From positions 1-16,210 of the forward strand of contig CAJGDA010000021.1 of assembly GCA_904501935.1 (NCBI GenBank): 16,210 nt of DNA, read 5' to 3'. The stretch's first letter is position 1. Every line of letters begins with the position of its first letter. The notes beneath the pieces are model-generated. The model saw only the letters and a list, made by a program, of their open reading frames with translations, was not told where the DNA came from and ran no database searches. Below, piece after piece: positions 1 through 6,449 of the stretch. Both the position numbers and the translations under genes were made by a program. Origin of the DNA: an uncultured Methanobrevibacter sp. GTDB taxonomy: Archaea; Methanobacteriota; Methanobacteria; Methanobacteriales; Methanobacteriaceae.

Positions 1-359
1 CCCAGCCCTGATTTTGTAGCGATTGTTTTATAAGGCAGGATGCTCAGCAGTTTTTCCATATCGCATTCGTTGCGCTTCATTGTAAGTGCGAATGCATCAT
101 ATCCGAGACTTTTGATGTATCTTTCGCCCTTGTGGGAAATTCTGGTCAATATTCCGATTTGCCTGTGAAAAGACTTCCAATATTCTTCATATTCTTCCTC
201 TTCAACTAAATGAATTGTTTCTTTTGGGATTTTCAAAACAAGACTGATTCCATTTGGCAAATCAACAAATTCCTTGGCCAAACCATTAACGTCGGCAAAT
301 CCGACTTTGCTGGCTCCCAAGTTTATCAAGTATTCTTTAAGTTCATTCATCTCAGACAT
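1..359 (-). CDS. QueG-like iron-sulfur protein, N-terminal part (runs off left edge)
   Basis: Reading the minus strand from the ATG at 359 gives 119 residues beginning MSEMNELKEYLINLGASKVG and ending near KTIATKSGLG before the window stops. The opening (a short helix, then GASKVGFADV) and the late K-T-x-A-x-K-x-GLG motif resemble the epoxyqueuosine reductase (QueG)-like family, whose complete members carry two 4Fe-4S clusters further on. That cluster region lies outside the window, so it cannot be checked here. Methanogens are not known to make queuosine, so a literal QueG role is unlikely; a related redox role is inferred. A TATA-like TTATATAA at 381-388 sits about 25 bases upstream of the ATG, which suggests a leaderless or nearly leaderless mRNA. 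The gene is divergent from argB. A second in-frame ATG at codon 4 is an alternative start. Confidence 0.55.
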   Translation of the reverse strand, partial: MSEMNELKEYLINLGASKVGFADVNGLAKEFVDLPNGISLVLKIPKETIHLVEEEEYEEYWKSFHRQIGILTRISHKGERYIKSLGYDAFALTMKRNECDMEKLLSILPYKTIATKSGL

Positions 360-380
360 AATAATGGTTATATTTTAGGA

Positions 381-390
381 TTATATAAAT
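381..390 (-). promoter_or_regulatory. TATA box of the QueG-like gene
   Basis: TTATATAA lies 22-31 bases upstream of the minus-strand ATG at 359, the normal archaeal TATA-to-start-site distance. The transcript would begin almost at the start codon. No Shine-Dalgarno sequence is visible, which agrees with a leaderless message. Confidence 0.4.
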
Positions 391-459
391 TGTTTTGTAA
401 TCAATTTCTGACTTAAACACTTATAAACCATTAAATTTAATATTTAATGTAGTGATAAA

Positions 460-1323
460 ATGAAGGATATTGATGTTTTAATTGAAGCTTTACCATATAT
501 TAAAAAGTTTCATGACAAAAAGATTTTAATTAAATATGGTGGACATGCTATGGTAGATGATGAAGCAAAGTCCTCCACAGCTCGTGATACTGTTCTACTC
601 AAATATGTTGGAATGAAACCTCTCATCGTGCATGGGGGAGGTCCCGAAATCTCCAGATCAATGGATAAGTTAGGTAAGGAAACTAAATTCATCAAAGGAT
701 TAAGGGTGACAGATGAGGAGACCATGGAAATTATTGAAATGGTATTGGTAGGTAAAATCTCAACCGAAATAGTTTCAGAACTCATTCAGCATGACGGTCA
801 AGCAATAAGTTTATCCGGAAAAGATTCAAGTTTAATATTTGCCCATAGAAAAGGAGCACATAAAGTCAATGAAGAGATTGTTGATTTGGGTCTTGTCGGT
901 GAAGTTGACTGTATCAATACTGATTTGCTTGACATGTTTTTAGACCATGATTATATTCCGGTAATTTCTCCTATAGGTATTGCAGAAGATGGAACAAGCT
1001 TAAATTTGAATGCGGATACTGCAGCAGGTGAAGTTGCAAGCGCTATCGGCGCTGAAAAATTAATTATACTAACTGATGTGCCTGGCGTGTTGAGAGACCC
1101 TTCAGACCCGGACTCCTTAATTCAAAAGATAAGAATTTCCGAAGTTCCAGGCTTGATTGAAGATGGCGTCATTTCCGGAGGAATGATTCCAAAAATCGAA
1201 ACCTGCGTTAAGGCTATTGAAAATGGTGTTAAGTCCTGTCACATTATTGACGGACGCAAGAAACACTCCTTGCTTTTGGAAATCTTCACTACTGAGGGTA
1301 TAGGAACTATGATTTTTGAATAG
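460..1323 (+). CDS. argB: Acetylglutamate kinase
   Basis: This 287-residue protein is N-acetyl-L-glutamate kinase, the second step of arginine synthesis, which phosphorylates N-acetylglutamate with ATP in the cytoplasm. Family motifs are in order: IKYGG at residues 24-28 with the phosphate-binding Lys25, HGGGPEI at 58-64 (acyl-substrate and ATP loop), LNLNADTAAGEVA around 181-193, and SGGMIPKIE around 239-247 with the active-site lysine. The length is typical. An N-terminal helix of about 18 residues precedes the first beta strand; in characterised enzymes this extension goes with hexamer formation and arginine feedback inhibition, so arginine sensitivity is inferred. The ATG at 460 is preceded by GTGA (452-455) and a TATA-like TTATAAA (421-427). 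It is transcribed alone and ends in an oligo-T tract. Confidence 0.96.
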   Translation: MKDIDVLIEALPYIKKFHDKKILIKYGGHAMVDDEAKSSTARDTVLLKYVGMKPLIVHGGGPEISRSMDKLGKETKFIKGLRVTDEETMEIIEMVLVGKISTEIVSELIQHDGQAISLSGKDSSLIFAHRKGAHKVNEEIVDLGLVGEVDCINTDLLDMFLDHDYIPVISPIGIAEDGTSLNLNADTAAGEVASAIGAEKLIILTDVPGVLRDPSDPDSLIQKIRISEVPGLIEDGVISGGMIPKIETCVKAIENGVKSCHIIDGRKKHSLLLEIFTTEGIGTMIFE

Positions 1324-1326
1324 TTC

Positions 1327-1349
1327 TCTTTTTTCTTTTTTTATTTTTT
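1327..1349 (+). terminator. Oligo-T terminator after argB
   Basis: Directly after the argB stop is a pyrimidine tract made almost only of T with a few C (T6, T7 and T6 runs). Archaeal RNA polymerase terminates on such tracts without needing a hairpin, and none is seen. Confidence 0.6.
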
Positions 1350-1475
1350 CAATATGGATTTTTTCTTAAAAAATTAATATAAGGACATCTTATTGTTTTA
1401 TTTTCAAATTAACTAATCTTATATACTTTATTTTACAAATGCCTATTCTTAATTGCATCAAAAGAGGTATTTTTT

Positions 1476-1490
1476 AATTAACAGTTAATT
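1476..1490. promoter_or_regulatory. Perfect palindrome at the vapBC promoter (candidate operator)
   Basis: AATTAACAGTTAATT is a perfect 7-1-7 inverted repeat. It abuts the TATA box TTTTATAT (1489-1496) of the toxin-antitoxin operon. The heptamer TAACAGT inside it (1479-1485) recurs as a direct repeat at 1498-1504 on the other side of the TATA box, 19 bases away. AbrB-type antitoxins commonly bind and repress their own promoters, so this is a likely VapB/VapBC autoregulatory site. That assignment is inferred from position and symmetry. Confidence 0.5.
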
Positions 1491-1496
1491 TTATAT
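1489..1496 (+). promoter_or_regulatory. TATA box of vapBC
   Basis: TTTTATAT lies 35-42 bases upstream of the vapB ATG. Transcription would start near 1515-1520, leaving a very short leader that still contains the AGGTGA ribosome binding site (1521-1526). Confidence 0.5.
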
Positions 1497-1530
1497 CTAA
1501 CAGTCAAATATAATATTAATAGGTGAAACT

Positions 1531-1773
1531 ATGGATACTATTTTGGCAACAACAAAGCTATACCGCAATAATCAAACGGCCGTTCCAAGCATTATACGTG
1601 ACAAATTTGACGTGGATGCAGATACAATTATTGAATGGGGAATAAATGAAAAAAACGAGCCTGTTATTAAATTCAGAAAAAAAAGAAACATTGAGGATAT
1701 AATAGGATTGGTTCAGTTAGATGAAAGAACGGACAGCGTAAAGTTGAAGAAGGAATTATATGGAAAGCGATAA
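1531..1773 (+). CDS. vapB: AbrB-family antitoxin (VapB-like)
   Basis: An 80-residue protein whose first 45 residues fit the AbrB/MazE swapped-hairpin DNA-binding fold: a short strand (ILATTKLYRNNQ), then the hallmark VPSIIRDKFDVDADTIIEW. The C-terminal half (about 46-80) is charged and helical, as expected for the segment that wraps around and inhibits the toxin. The ATG at 1531 follows a good AGGTGA site (1521-1526). Its last 14 bases overlap the next gene, a PIN-domain protein, so the two are translationally coupled; this is the classic antitoxin-first layout. The antitoxin should neutralise the toxin and probably represses the operon through the palindrome at 1476-1490. The symbol rests on family and context. 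Confidence 0.85.
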   Translation: MDTILATTKLYRNNQTAVPSIIRDKFDVDADTIIEWGINEKNEPVIKFRKKRNIEDIIGLVQLDERTDSVKLKKELYGKR

Positions 1774-2167
1774 GTATTTTTTAGATTCATCATTTGTAAT
1801 CGCATTGATATTTTCAAATGATTTTAATCATAAAAAGGCCGTTGACATGAAATTTGTATTAAATCATGATTGCTACATTAACAACGGAGTTTTAACTGAA
1901 ATTTTAAATATCTCGAATAGATATGCTGATTTCGAGACAGTTGTTGAAATCTATTATCAGATACTGGATAATTTTAAAATAATTAATGAATATGATATTT
2001 TCGGTTATGATGCAAGAGCTTTGGCCATATTTAAAAAGCATAAAGGAAAATTAGGGTTCGTTGACTCCGGCATTATCGCAACCATGAGCCAAAATGAAAT
2101 TGATAACCTTGTAACTTTTGACAAGGAATTTAAAAGAGTTGATTCCATTAATGTTATAAGCCGATAG
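1760..2167 (+). CDS. vapC: PIN-domain ribonuclease toxin (VapC-like)
   Basis: A 135-residue single PIN domain. The acidic metal-binding residues are in the usual places: Asp9 in FLDSSFVIAL, Glu47 in LTEIL, Asp102 in FVDSGIIATM and Asp121 in LVTFDKEFKRV. The set is complete, so the nuclease is probably active. VapC proteins are Mg2+-dependent RNases that typically cut tRNA or rRNA and slow growth when freed from the antitoxin; the target here cannot be told from sequence. The ATG at 1760 lies inside the end of vapB in another frame, behind a GAAGGA site within vapB. It converges on the acyl ligase gene with only 10 bases between the stops and no evident T-tract. Confidence 0.85.
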   Translation: MESDKYFLDSSFVIALIFSNDFNHKKAVDMKFVLNHDCYINNGVLTEILNISNRYADFETVVEIYYQILDNFKIINEYDIFGYDARALAIFKKHKGKLGFVDSGIIATMSQNEIDNLVTFDKEFKRVDSINVISR

Positions 2168-2177
2168 AAAATCCTTT

Positions 2178-3647
2178 TTAGACTTTGAACATTTCCCTCA
2201 GTTCTCTTCTAAGCAGTTTCCATCCGTTGACCCTTGGAAGCTCTTCAAGTGCAAATATCTTTTTTGGAACCTTATATCTGGATAGGTTCTCACGCGCATA
2301 ATTGATCAGACCTTCATCATCAGCTTCATCTTCCCAAACAACAGCCGCAACGGGTATTTCTCCCCTATGGCAGTCATCAACGCTGAATATCGCTATCTCT
2401 TTTATTGCAGAGTATTTTATTAGGACTTCCTCCACTTCTGTTGGATAGATTTTCCATCCGCTCATTACGATCATGTCTTTTTTCCTGTCTGTAATGAATA
2501 AACGGTTGTCCTCATCAAGATATCCGATATCTCCTGTCAAAAACCATCCGTCATCTAGAAATGCAGCTTTGGTTTTTTCCTCATTGCCCCAATATCCTTT
2601 CGCAACGGCTGGGCCTCTGAGTGCAATCTCTCCCTGCTTGTATTTTTCCAAAGTCATTGACGGGTCATATTCATCAACAATCTTAACTTCTGAAAAGCAA
2701 ACAGGATGGCCAACGCTTTCAAATCTGTCAGCTTCCAGGTAATCCTCAGGTCTGATTACGGTTCCTGTTCCGATCACGATGGTTTCCGATAGGCCGTATG
2801 CATTGATGATAGGTATCTGGTAAGTCTGGTGGAAATCCTTCCATATCTTTTTGTGCAACGGTCCTCCGCCTGAGATGATTTCACGAACTGTTTTGAGATG
2901 CTTTCGGGCATCCATTGTTGTCAGGGAATGAATTACAGGTGGCATTCCGCTTAACACGGTAACCTTTTTGGCTTCGCACAGCTCCAGATACTGGTCTATG
3001 TCAAACTGTTCCATCATTATATAATAGGAAGCGGCCCTAAGTGCTGAAATTCCCCAGGAAAGGCCTACATGTGCCATCGGGTAAATGCCCAGGAATACGT
3101 CGTCCTGCTTCAATGTCAAAACATCACATTCGTTGTGGATTGCGGTAAAGTAGTTTCCGTGTGTAAGCATTGCACCTTTAGGCTTTCCGGTTGTTCCTGA
3201 AGTGTACTGCAGCTGACATAAGTCATCCCAATCGGTATTTTCAGCTTTTAGAACTTCGCTGTCTTTAAAATCAGCAATATTTTCTGGAATGTAAGTGTCA
3301 ATGTCAATGATGTCTTTTGCATCATTATCGGTAATCATTAATTTTGCCTGTGAGTCACCGACAATGTATTCAAGTTCTGAGGCGGTAAAGACCCTGTTTG
3401 TCGGAATCGCTATTGCTCCGATTCTCCATATTGCAAAAAGTGAAAATAAGTATTCTTCGGAATTCTTTAAATAGATTAAAACCCTGTCACCTTTTTCTAT
3501 TCCCAAATCTTTTAGTTTTCTTCCAAGTTCAGAGACTATTGACAGTATTTCGCCTGAATTGTATTTGTCTCCGGTTGCCGGGTTGTATAACACATTCTTG
3601 TCTAAGCGTTTTGAATTCGCATCTAAAAAAGTGGTAATGTTCAGCAT
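2178..3647 (-). CDS. AMP-forming acyl-CoA synthetase / acyl ligase (ANL superfamily)
   Basis: A 489-residue adenylate-forming enzyme that activates a carboxylic acid as acyl-AMP, usually then making the CoA thioester. Core motifs are in order: P-loop YTSGTTGKPKGAMLTHGN around 148-165, YGLSET around 290, the GWFLTGDIGYLDED hinge near 373-386, and the DRKKDMIVMSGWKIYP stretch that starts the mobile C-terminal domain. The final motif reads LPRVNGWKLLRRELR: the catalytic lysine is present, but Trp replaces the usual glycine before it. The acid substrate is unknown; methanogens do not degrade fatty acids, so 'long-chain fatty acid ligase' would be a weak label. Its ATG shares one base with the stop of the upstream AksF/LeuB-like gene (TAATG), so the pair is co-transcribed and coupled. 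Confidence 0.85.
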   Translation of the reverse strand: MLNITTFLDANSKRLDKNVLYNPATGDKYNSGEILSIVSELGRKLKDLGIEKGDRVLIYLKNSEEYLFSLFAIWRIGAIAIPTNRVFTASELEYIVGDSQAKLMITDNDAKDIIDIDTYIPENIADFKDSEVLKAENTDWDDLCQLQYTSGTTGKPKGAMLTHGNYFTAIHNECDVLTLKQDDVFLGIYPMAHVGLSWGISALRAASYYIMMEQFDIDQYLELCEAKKVTVLSGMPPVIHSLTTMDARKHLKTVREIISGGGPLHKKIWKDFHQTYQIPIINAYGLSETIVIGTGTVIRPEDYLEADRFESVGHPVCFSEVKIVDEYDPSMTLEKYKQGEIALRGPAVAKGYWGNEEKTKAAFLDDGWFLTGDIGYLDEDNRLFITDRKKDMIVMSGWKIYPTEVEEVLIKYSAIKEIAIFSVDDCHRGEIPVAAVVWEDEADDEGLINYARENLSRYKVPKKIFALEELPRVNGWKLLRRELREMFKV

Positions 3648-4636
3648 TAGATTAACTCCTTAACGATGGCTTTTGTAACATCCATTGTACATGAATCTCC
3701 CCCTAAATCGGGAGTTCTGATTTTGCAGTCGGCAATTACCTTTTCAACGGCGTTTTTAATGTCGTTTGAAATTTCCCATTCGCCCAGATAATCAAGCATC
3801 ATTGAAGCGGACAGTATCATTGAACAAGGATTCGCAATATGTTTTCCGGCAATGTCAGGTGCTGATCCATGCACAGGTTCAAATAAACCGTTATGGTCTC
3901 CAATGTTTCCGGATGGGGCGAGTCCAAGACCGCCGACCAGGCCGGCGCTTTCATCGGAAAGTATGTCTCCGAACAGGTTGCTTGAAACAATGACATCAAA
4001 GTTTTGGGGTTGTGTAATCAGATACATCGCCATAGCATCAACGTAATAGTCTTCGGCAGTGATTTGAGGATACTCCTTCGCCACCTTGTAGAAGCTTTCC
4101 TTGAATACGCCATCAGTCTTTTTCAATACGTTGCTTTTGTGAACGCAGGTGACCTTGCTCTGCCCCCTTTTGATGCATAGGTTGAATGCGGCCTTTGAGA
4201 TTCTCTCGGATGCCTTTTTTGTAATGACCCTTTCGGCAACCATCCTGTTTTCATCGCCATACTCAACTTGGGAATATAATCCTTCTGTGTTTTCCCTGAC
4301 AATCACGAAATCAATGTCATCGCGTATGCAGCTGACTCCCTTATATGATTTTATCGGCCTTATATTCGCATAGACATTGAGTTCTTTTCTTAAATTGATG
4401 ATTGGGCTAGGTTGGCCTGGTGTTGAAGTTGACGCTCCAAAGAGCACCGCATCACTATCGTTTGCTATCCTGATTGTCTCTTCGGGCAATGTTGTTCCAT
4501 TTTTGTTAAAACATTCAAAGCCGGCTTCACCGTACTTGAAACTAAATTCCAAATCCAGTTTATCAAGAAGGTATTCGCAGGCAGACATTACCTCCTTTCC
4601 TATTCCATCTCCACTTATCACTGCAATATTATACAT
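3647..4636 (-). CDS. aksF: Isocitrate/isopropylmalate dehydrogenase family; probable homoisocitrate dehydrogenase AksF (or LeuB)
   Basis: A 329-residue NAD(P)-dependent beta-decarboxylating dehydrogenase. Family motifs are clear: GDGIGKEV, the LRKELNVYANIRP substrate region, VRENTEGLY, the catalytic K-x-N-V-L-K segment, DILSDESAGLVGGLGLAPSG with metal-binding aspartates, and LFEPVHGSAPDIAGK for the nucleotide. In methanogens two such enzymes exist: LeuB (leucine) and AksF, which lengthens 2-oxoacids for the 7-mercaptoheptanoyl chain of coenzyme B. The SPIINLRK segment and ECFNKNG...LPEETI look more like AksF, but this is judged from memory of the families and is not certain. I chose the ATG at 4636, preceded by AGTGA, over an upstream TTG at 4651 that has no ribosome site. 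It is the first gene of a two-gene operon. Confidence 0.72.
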   Translation of the reverse strand: MYNIAVISGDGIGKEVMSACEYLLDKLDLEFSFKYGEAGFECFNKNGTTLPEETIRIANDSDAVLFGASTSTPGQPSPIINLRKELNVYANIRPIKSYKGVSCIRDDIDFVIVRENTEGLYSQVEYGDENRMVAERVITKKASERISKAAFNLCIKRGQSKVTCVHKSNVLKKTDGVFKESFYKVAKEYPQITAEDYYVDAMAMYLITQPQNFDVIVSSNLFGDILSDESAGLVGGLGLAPSGNIGDHNGLFEPVHGSAPDIAGKHIANPCSMILSASMMLDYLGEWEISNDIKNAVEKVIADCKIRTPDLGGDSCTMDVTKAIVKELI

Positions 4637-4731
4637 TATTTCACTTAACAAATTTTTTTAATATATTAATAATATTGATTTTATTGTATTTAATGGTAGT
4701 TTCAATTTTGTTCGTATACTATCGAAATACT

Positions 4732-4740
4732 TTTATATAA
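4732..4740 (+). promoter_or_regulatory. TATA box of the HEAT-repeat gene
   Basis: TTTATATAA lies about 75 bases before the ATG at 4812, predicting a start near 4762 and a leader of about 50 bases. The leader ends in a GTGAGGG ribosome site (4799-4805). The 175-base divergent gap also holds AT-rich sequence upstream of the minus-strand dehydrogenase gene, but no single TATA box stands out for that gene. Confidence 0.45.
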
Positions 4741-4811
4741 CCAAAGTTATAATTATACATTAGATACATAGATAAATGTAGATTTCCTTATTGAATTTGT
4801 GAGGGATTAAA

Positions 4812-5276
4812 ATGGAAAATACTATTGATGAATTAATTGAATTGTTAAACGATAAAGATGACTTCGTTGTTGAAGATGCTAAGGGACAATTGGAATTGAA
4901 AGGCGAAGAAGCCGTCTGCCCATTGATTGAAGCATTATCCAGCAGAAAGAAAAATATCAGATTAAATGCTGCAACTCTTTTAGGCGCTATTAATGATGAA
5001 AGGGCCATTCCTCCATTGATTGCAACATTAAAGGACAACAACAAATTAGTCAGAAGGGAAGCATCCACTGCTTTATCCCGTATGGGAGAACCTGCCGTTG
5101 ATCCTTTAATTGAAACTTTAGGCGATGAGGACTGGAGAGTAAGGGGAGCTGCCGCTTGGGCTCTCGGTAATTTAGGTGATGAAAAGGCTATTCCTGCACT
5201 TGAAAACTTGCTTGATGATGAAAGCGGATTTGTAAAGTCAGGTGCGCAAAGCGCAATAGCTTCAATTAAGAAATAA
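4812..5276 (+). CDS. HEAT-repeat protein (PBS-lyase type repeats)
   Basis: A 154-residue soluble protein made entirely of about five HEAT repeats of roughly 31 residues. The repeat openings are visible as TIDELIELL, AVCPLIEAL, AIPPLIATL, AVDPLIETL and AIPALENLL, each followed by a second helix such as RLNAATLLGAI, RREASTALSRM and RGAAAWALGNLG. Such short alpha-solenoids, related to the E/Z-type phycobilin lyase repeats, serve as protein-binding scaffolds; no catalytic residues are expected. The partner is unknown and the gene stands alone, between a divergent promoter and an oligo-T terminator, so context gives no role. The start is supported by GTGAGGG seven bases upstream. Confidence 0.85.
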   Translation: MENTIDELIELLNDKDDFVVEDAKGQLELKGEEAVCPLIEALSSRKKNIRLNAATLLGAINDERAIPPLIATLKDNNKLVRREASTALSRMGEPAVDPLIETLGDEDWRVRGAAAWALGNLGDEKAIPALENLLDDESGFVKSGAQSAIASIKK

Positions 5277-5303
5277 TTTTATTTCTTCTTTTTTTTTCTT
5301 TTT
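5277..5303 (+). terminator. Oligo-T terminator after the HEAT-repeat gene
   Basis: A T-rich tract with a run of nine T begins at the stop codon. The following 120 bases up to the glutamate synthase promoter are AT-rich, and I saw no gene in them. Confidence 0.6.
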
Positions 5304-5425
5304 ATAGACAAAATTTTATATTTTTTGAATATTTGCTTATTTTATTTACTTTTTTTCATAGTTTTTCTAAACATCATTTAAAATATTTTATTTTTTTATG
5401 GATTTTTTCAGAATTTTTTGAAGTC

Positions 5426-5439
5426 GGAAGATGTTTTCC
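5426..5439. promoter_or_regulatory. Candidate NrpR operator 1 (GGAA-N6-TTCC)
   Basis: GGAAGATGTTTTCC matches exactly the GGAA-N6-TTCC operator known for the archaeal nitrogen repressor NrpR (defined on nif and glnA in Methanococcus maripaludis). It ends six bases before the TATA box of the glutamate synthase operon, where it would overlap the TFB recognition element. A second copy lies 51 bases downstream. That this organism encodes NrpR cannot be seen from the window. Confidence 0.7.
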
Positions 5440-5445
5440 AACACA

Positions 5446-5453
5446 TTTATATA
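5446..5453 (+). promoter_or_regulatory. TATA box of the glutamate synthase operon
   Basis: TTTATATA lies between the two GGAA-N6-TTCC sites. Transcription should begin around 5473-5478, at the edge of the second site, giving a leader of about 48 bases. Confidence 0.65.
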
Positions 5454-5476
5454 CTTGTATCATTAAAGTATAACAC

Positions 5477-5490
5477 GGAAGTTATTTTCC
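5477..5490. promoter_or_regulatory. Candidate NrpR operator 2 (GGAA-N6-TTCC)
   Basis: GGAAGTTATTTTCC again matches GGAA-N6-TTCC exactly and sits at or just after the predicted transcription start. Its centre is 51 bases from that of operator 1, close to five helical turns, so both sites face the same side of the DNA. Tandem operators are known for NrpR-controlled promoters. Confidence 0.7.
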
Positions 5491-5523
5491 GACTATAGAT
5501 GATAATAAGATGGAGGTTTAAAA

Positions 5524-6441
5524 TTGTGCGGAATAGCTGGATTAGTTTATAAAGATAAAAGATTACATAATATTGGAAATGACATGACAAATATGCTTCA
5601 CCAATTGCAACACAGAGGCCCTGACTCAGCAGGTTACTCAATTTATGGCGGAACAGGTTTAGCCGAAAATGAATACATCTTAAAAATTCAAGTAAAAGAA
5701 AGTGAAAAATTGCTTGATAAAGTAAAAGACGTGATTAATTTTCAAACTCCAATTCAAAACGACGCCATTTTACCTTCAGTTGGAGATTCATTCATTTACA
5801 AATGTAAAATATCTTTAGATGAGTTTTGCCAGCTAAAACCTCTGATTACAAAAATTGACACAATTGAGGATGTAATTGTATTAAATGGAAGTCATGACTT
5901 TGAGATGATAAAGGATGTGGGTTCTGTTTTAGACATCGCAGAAAGATATGATGTAAGGTCTGTTAAAGGAACCCATGCTATTGGCCACACACGTTTTTCA
6001 ACCGAAAGTGGAGTGGACAGATACCATGCACATCCTTTCCAAACATACATTGTTCGTGACATTTCAGTTGTGCACAACGGTCAAATTACAAATTACTGGA
6101 AAGTAAGGGATCCTCTTGAAAGAAAAGGACACACATTCGAAACATTCAATGATACAGAATGTTTAGTTCACTACATTGCAGATAAACTAGCTAGTGGTTA
6201 CTCTTTAGAAGAAGCACTGGAACAATCTGTTGAAGATATGGATGGTCCGTTTTCTTATATTATCGGAACTCCTCAAGGAATTGGTATTGCAAAAGACAAG
6301 TTAGGTTTAAGGCCGGGAGTAATGGCGGAGACTGATGATGTATTTGCAATAGCATCAGAAGAAGTATCCCTAAGGGAAGTAGTCGACACACACCATGTAG
6401 AGCAGATCTCTCCTGGTGAAGTAATGGTATATGAAATATAG
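5524..6441 (+). CDS. Glutamate synthase, glutaminase (class II amidotransferase) subunit
   Basis: A 305-residue protein equivalent to the glutaminase domain of bacterial GltB, encoded separately as in other methanogens. It should hydrolyse glutamine and pass ammonia to the FMN subunit encoded two genes downstream. The start is TTG at 5524, behind a near-perfect GGAGGT site (5512-5517); the only nearby ATG (5510) reads into a stop. This start makes Cys the second residue (MCGIAGLVY), the N-terminal nucleophile once Met is removed. Other amidotransferase motifs: LQHRGPDSAGY near 28-38, GHTRFST near 153-159, VHNGQITNY near 183-191, NDTECL near 210, and KDKLGLRPG near 258. An insert of about 100 residues separates the first two motifs. 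First gene of a three-gene operon with NrpR-like operators. Confidence 0.92.
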   Translation: MCGIAGLVYKDKRLHNIGNDMTNMLHQLQHRGPDSAGYSIYGGTGLAENEYILKIQVKESEKLLDKVKDVINFQTPIQNDAILPSVGDSFIYKCKISLDEFCQLKPLITKIDTIEDVIVLNGSHDFEMIKDVGSVLDIAERYDVRSVKGTHAIGHTRFSTESGVDRYHAHPFQTYIVRDISVVHNGQITNYWKVRDPLERKGHTFETFNDTECLVHYIADKLASGYSLEEALEQSVEDMDGPFSYIIGTPQGIGIAKDKLGLRPGVMAETDDVFAIASEEVSLREVVDTHHVEQISPGEVMVYEI

Positions 6442-6449
6442 GTGATTTG

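Noticed and set aside
210..416. 68-codon plus-strand open frame at the left edge
   Set aside because: It overlaps the QueG-like gene on the other strand, which has a recognisable product and promoter. The 68-codon product has no features.
4637..4651. Upstream TTG start adding five residues to the AksF-like protein
   Set aside because: No ribosome site precedes it, while the ATG at 4636 has AGTGA in place and begins exactly at the family's first strand.
4711..4726. TTCG-N8-CGAA inverted repeat upstream of the HEAT-repeat promoter
   Set aside because: The arms are only four bases, and the inner bases do not pair; chance is likely.
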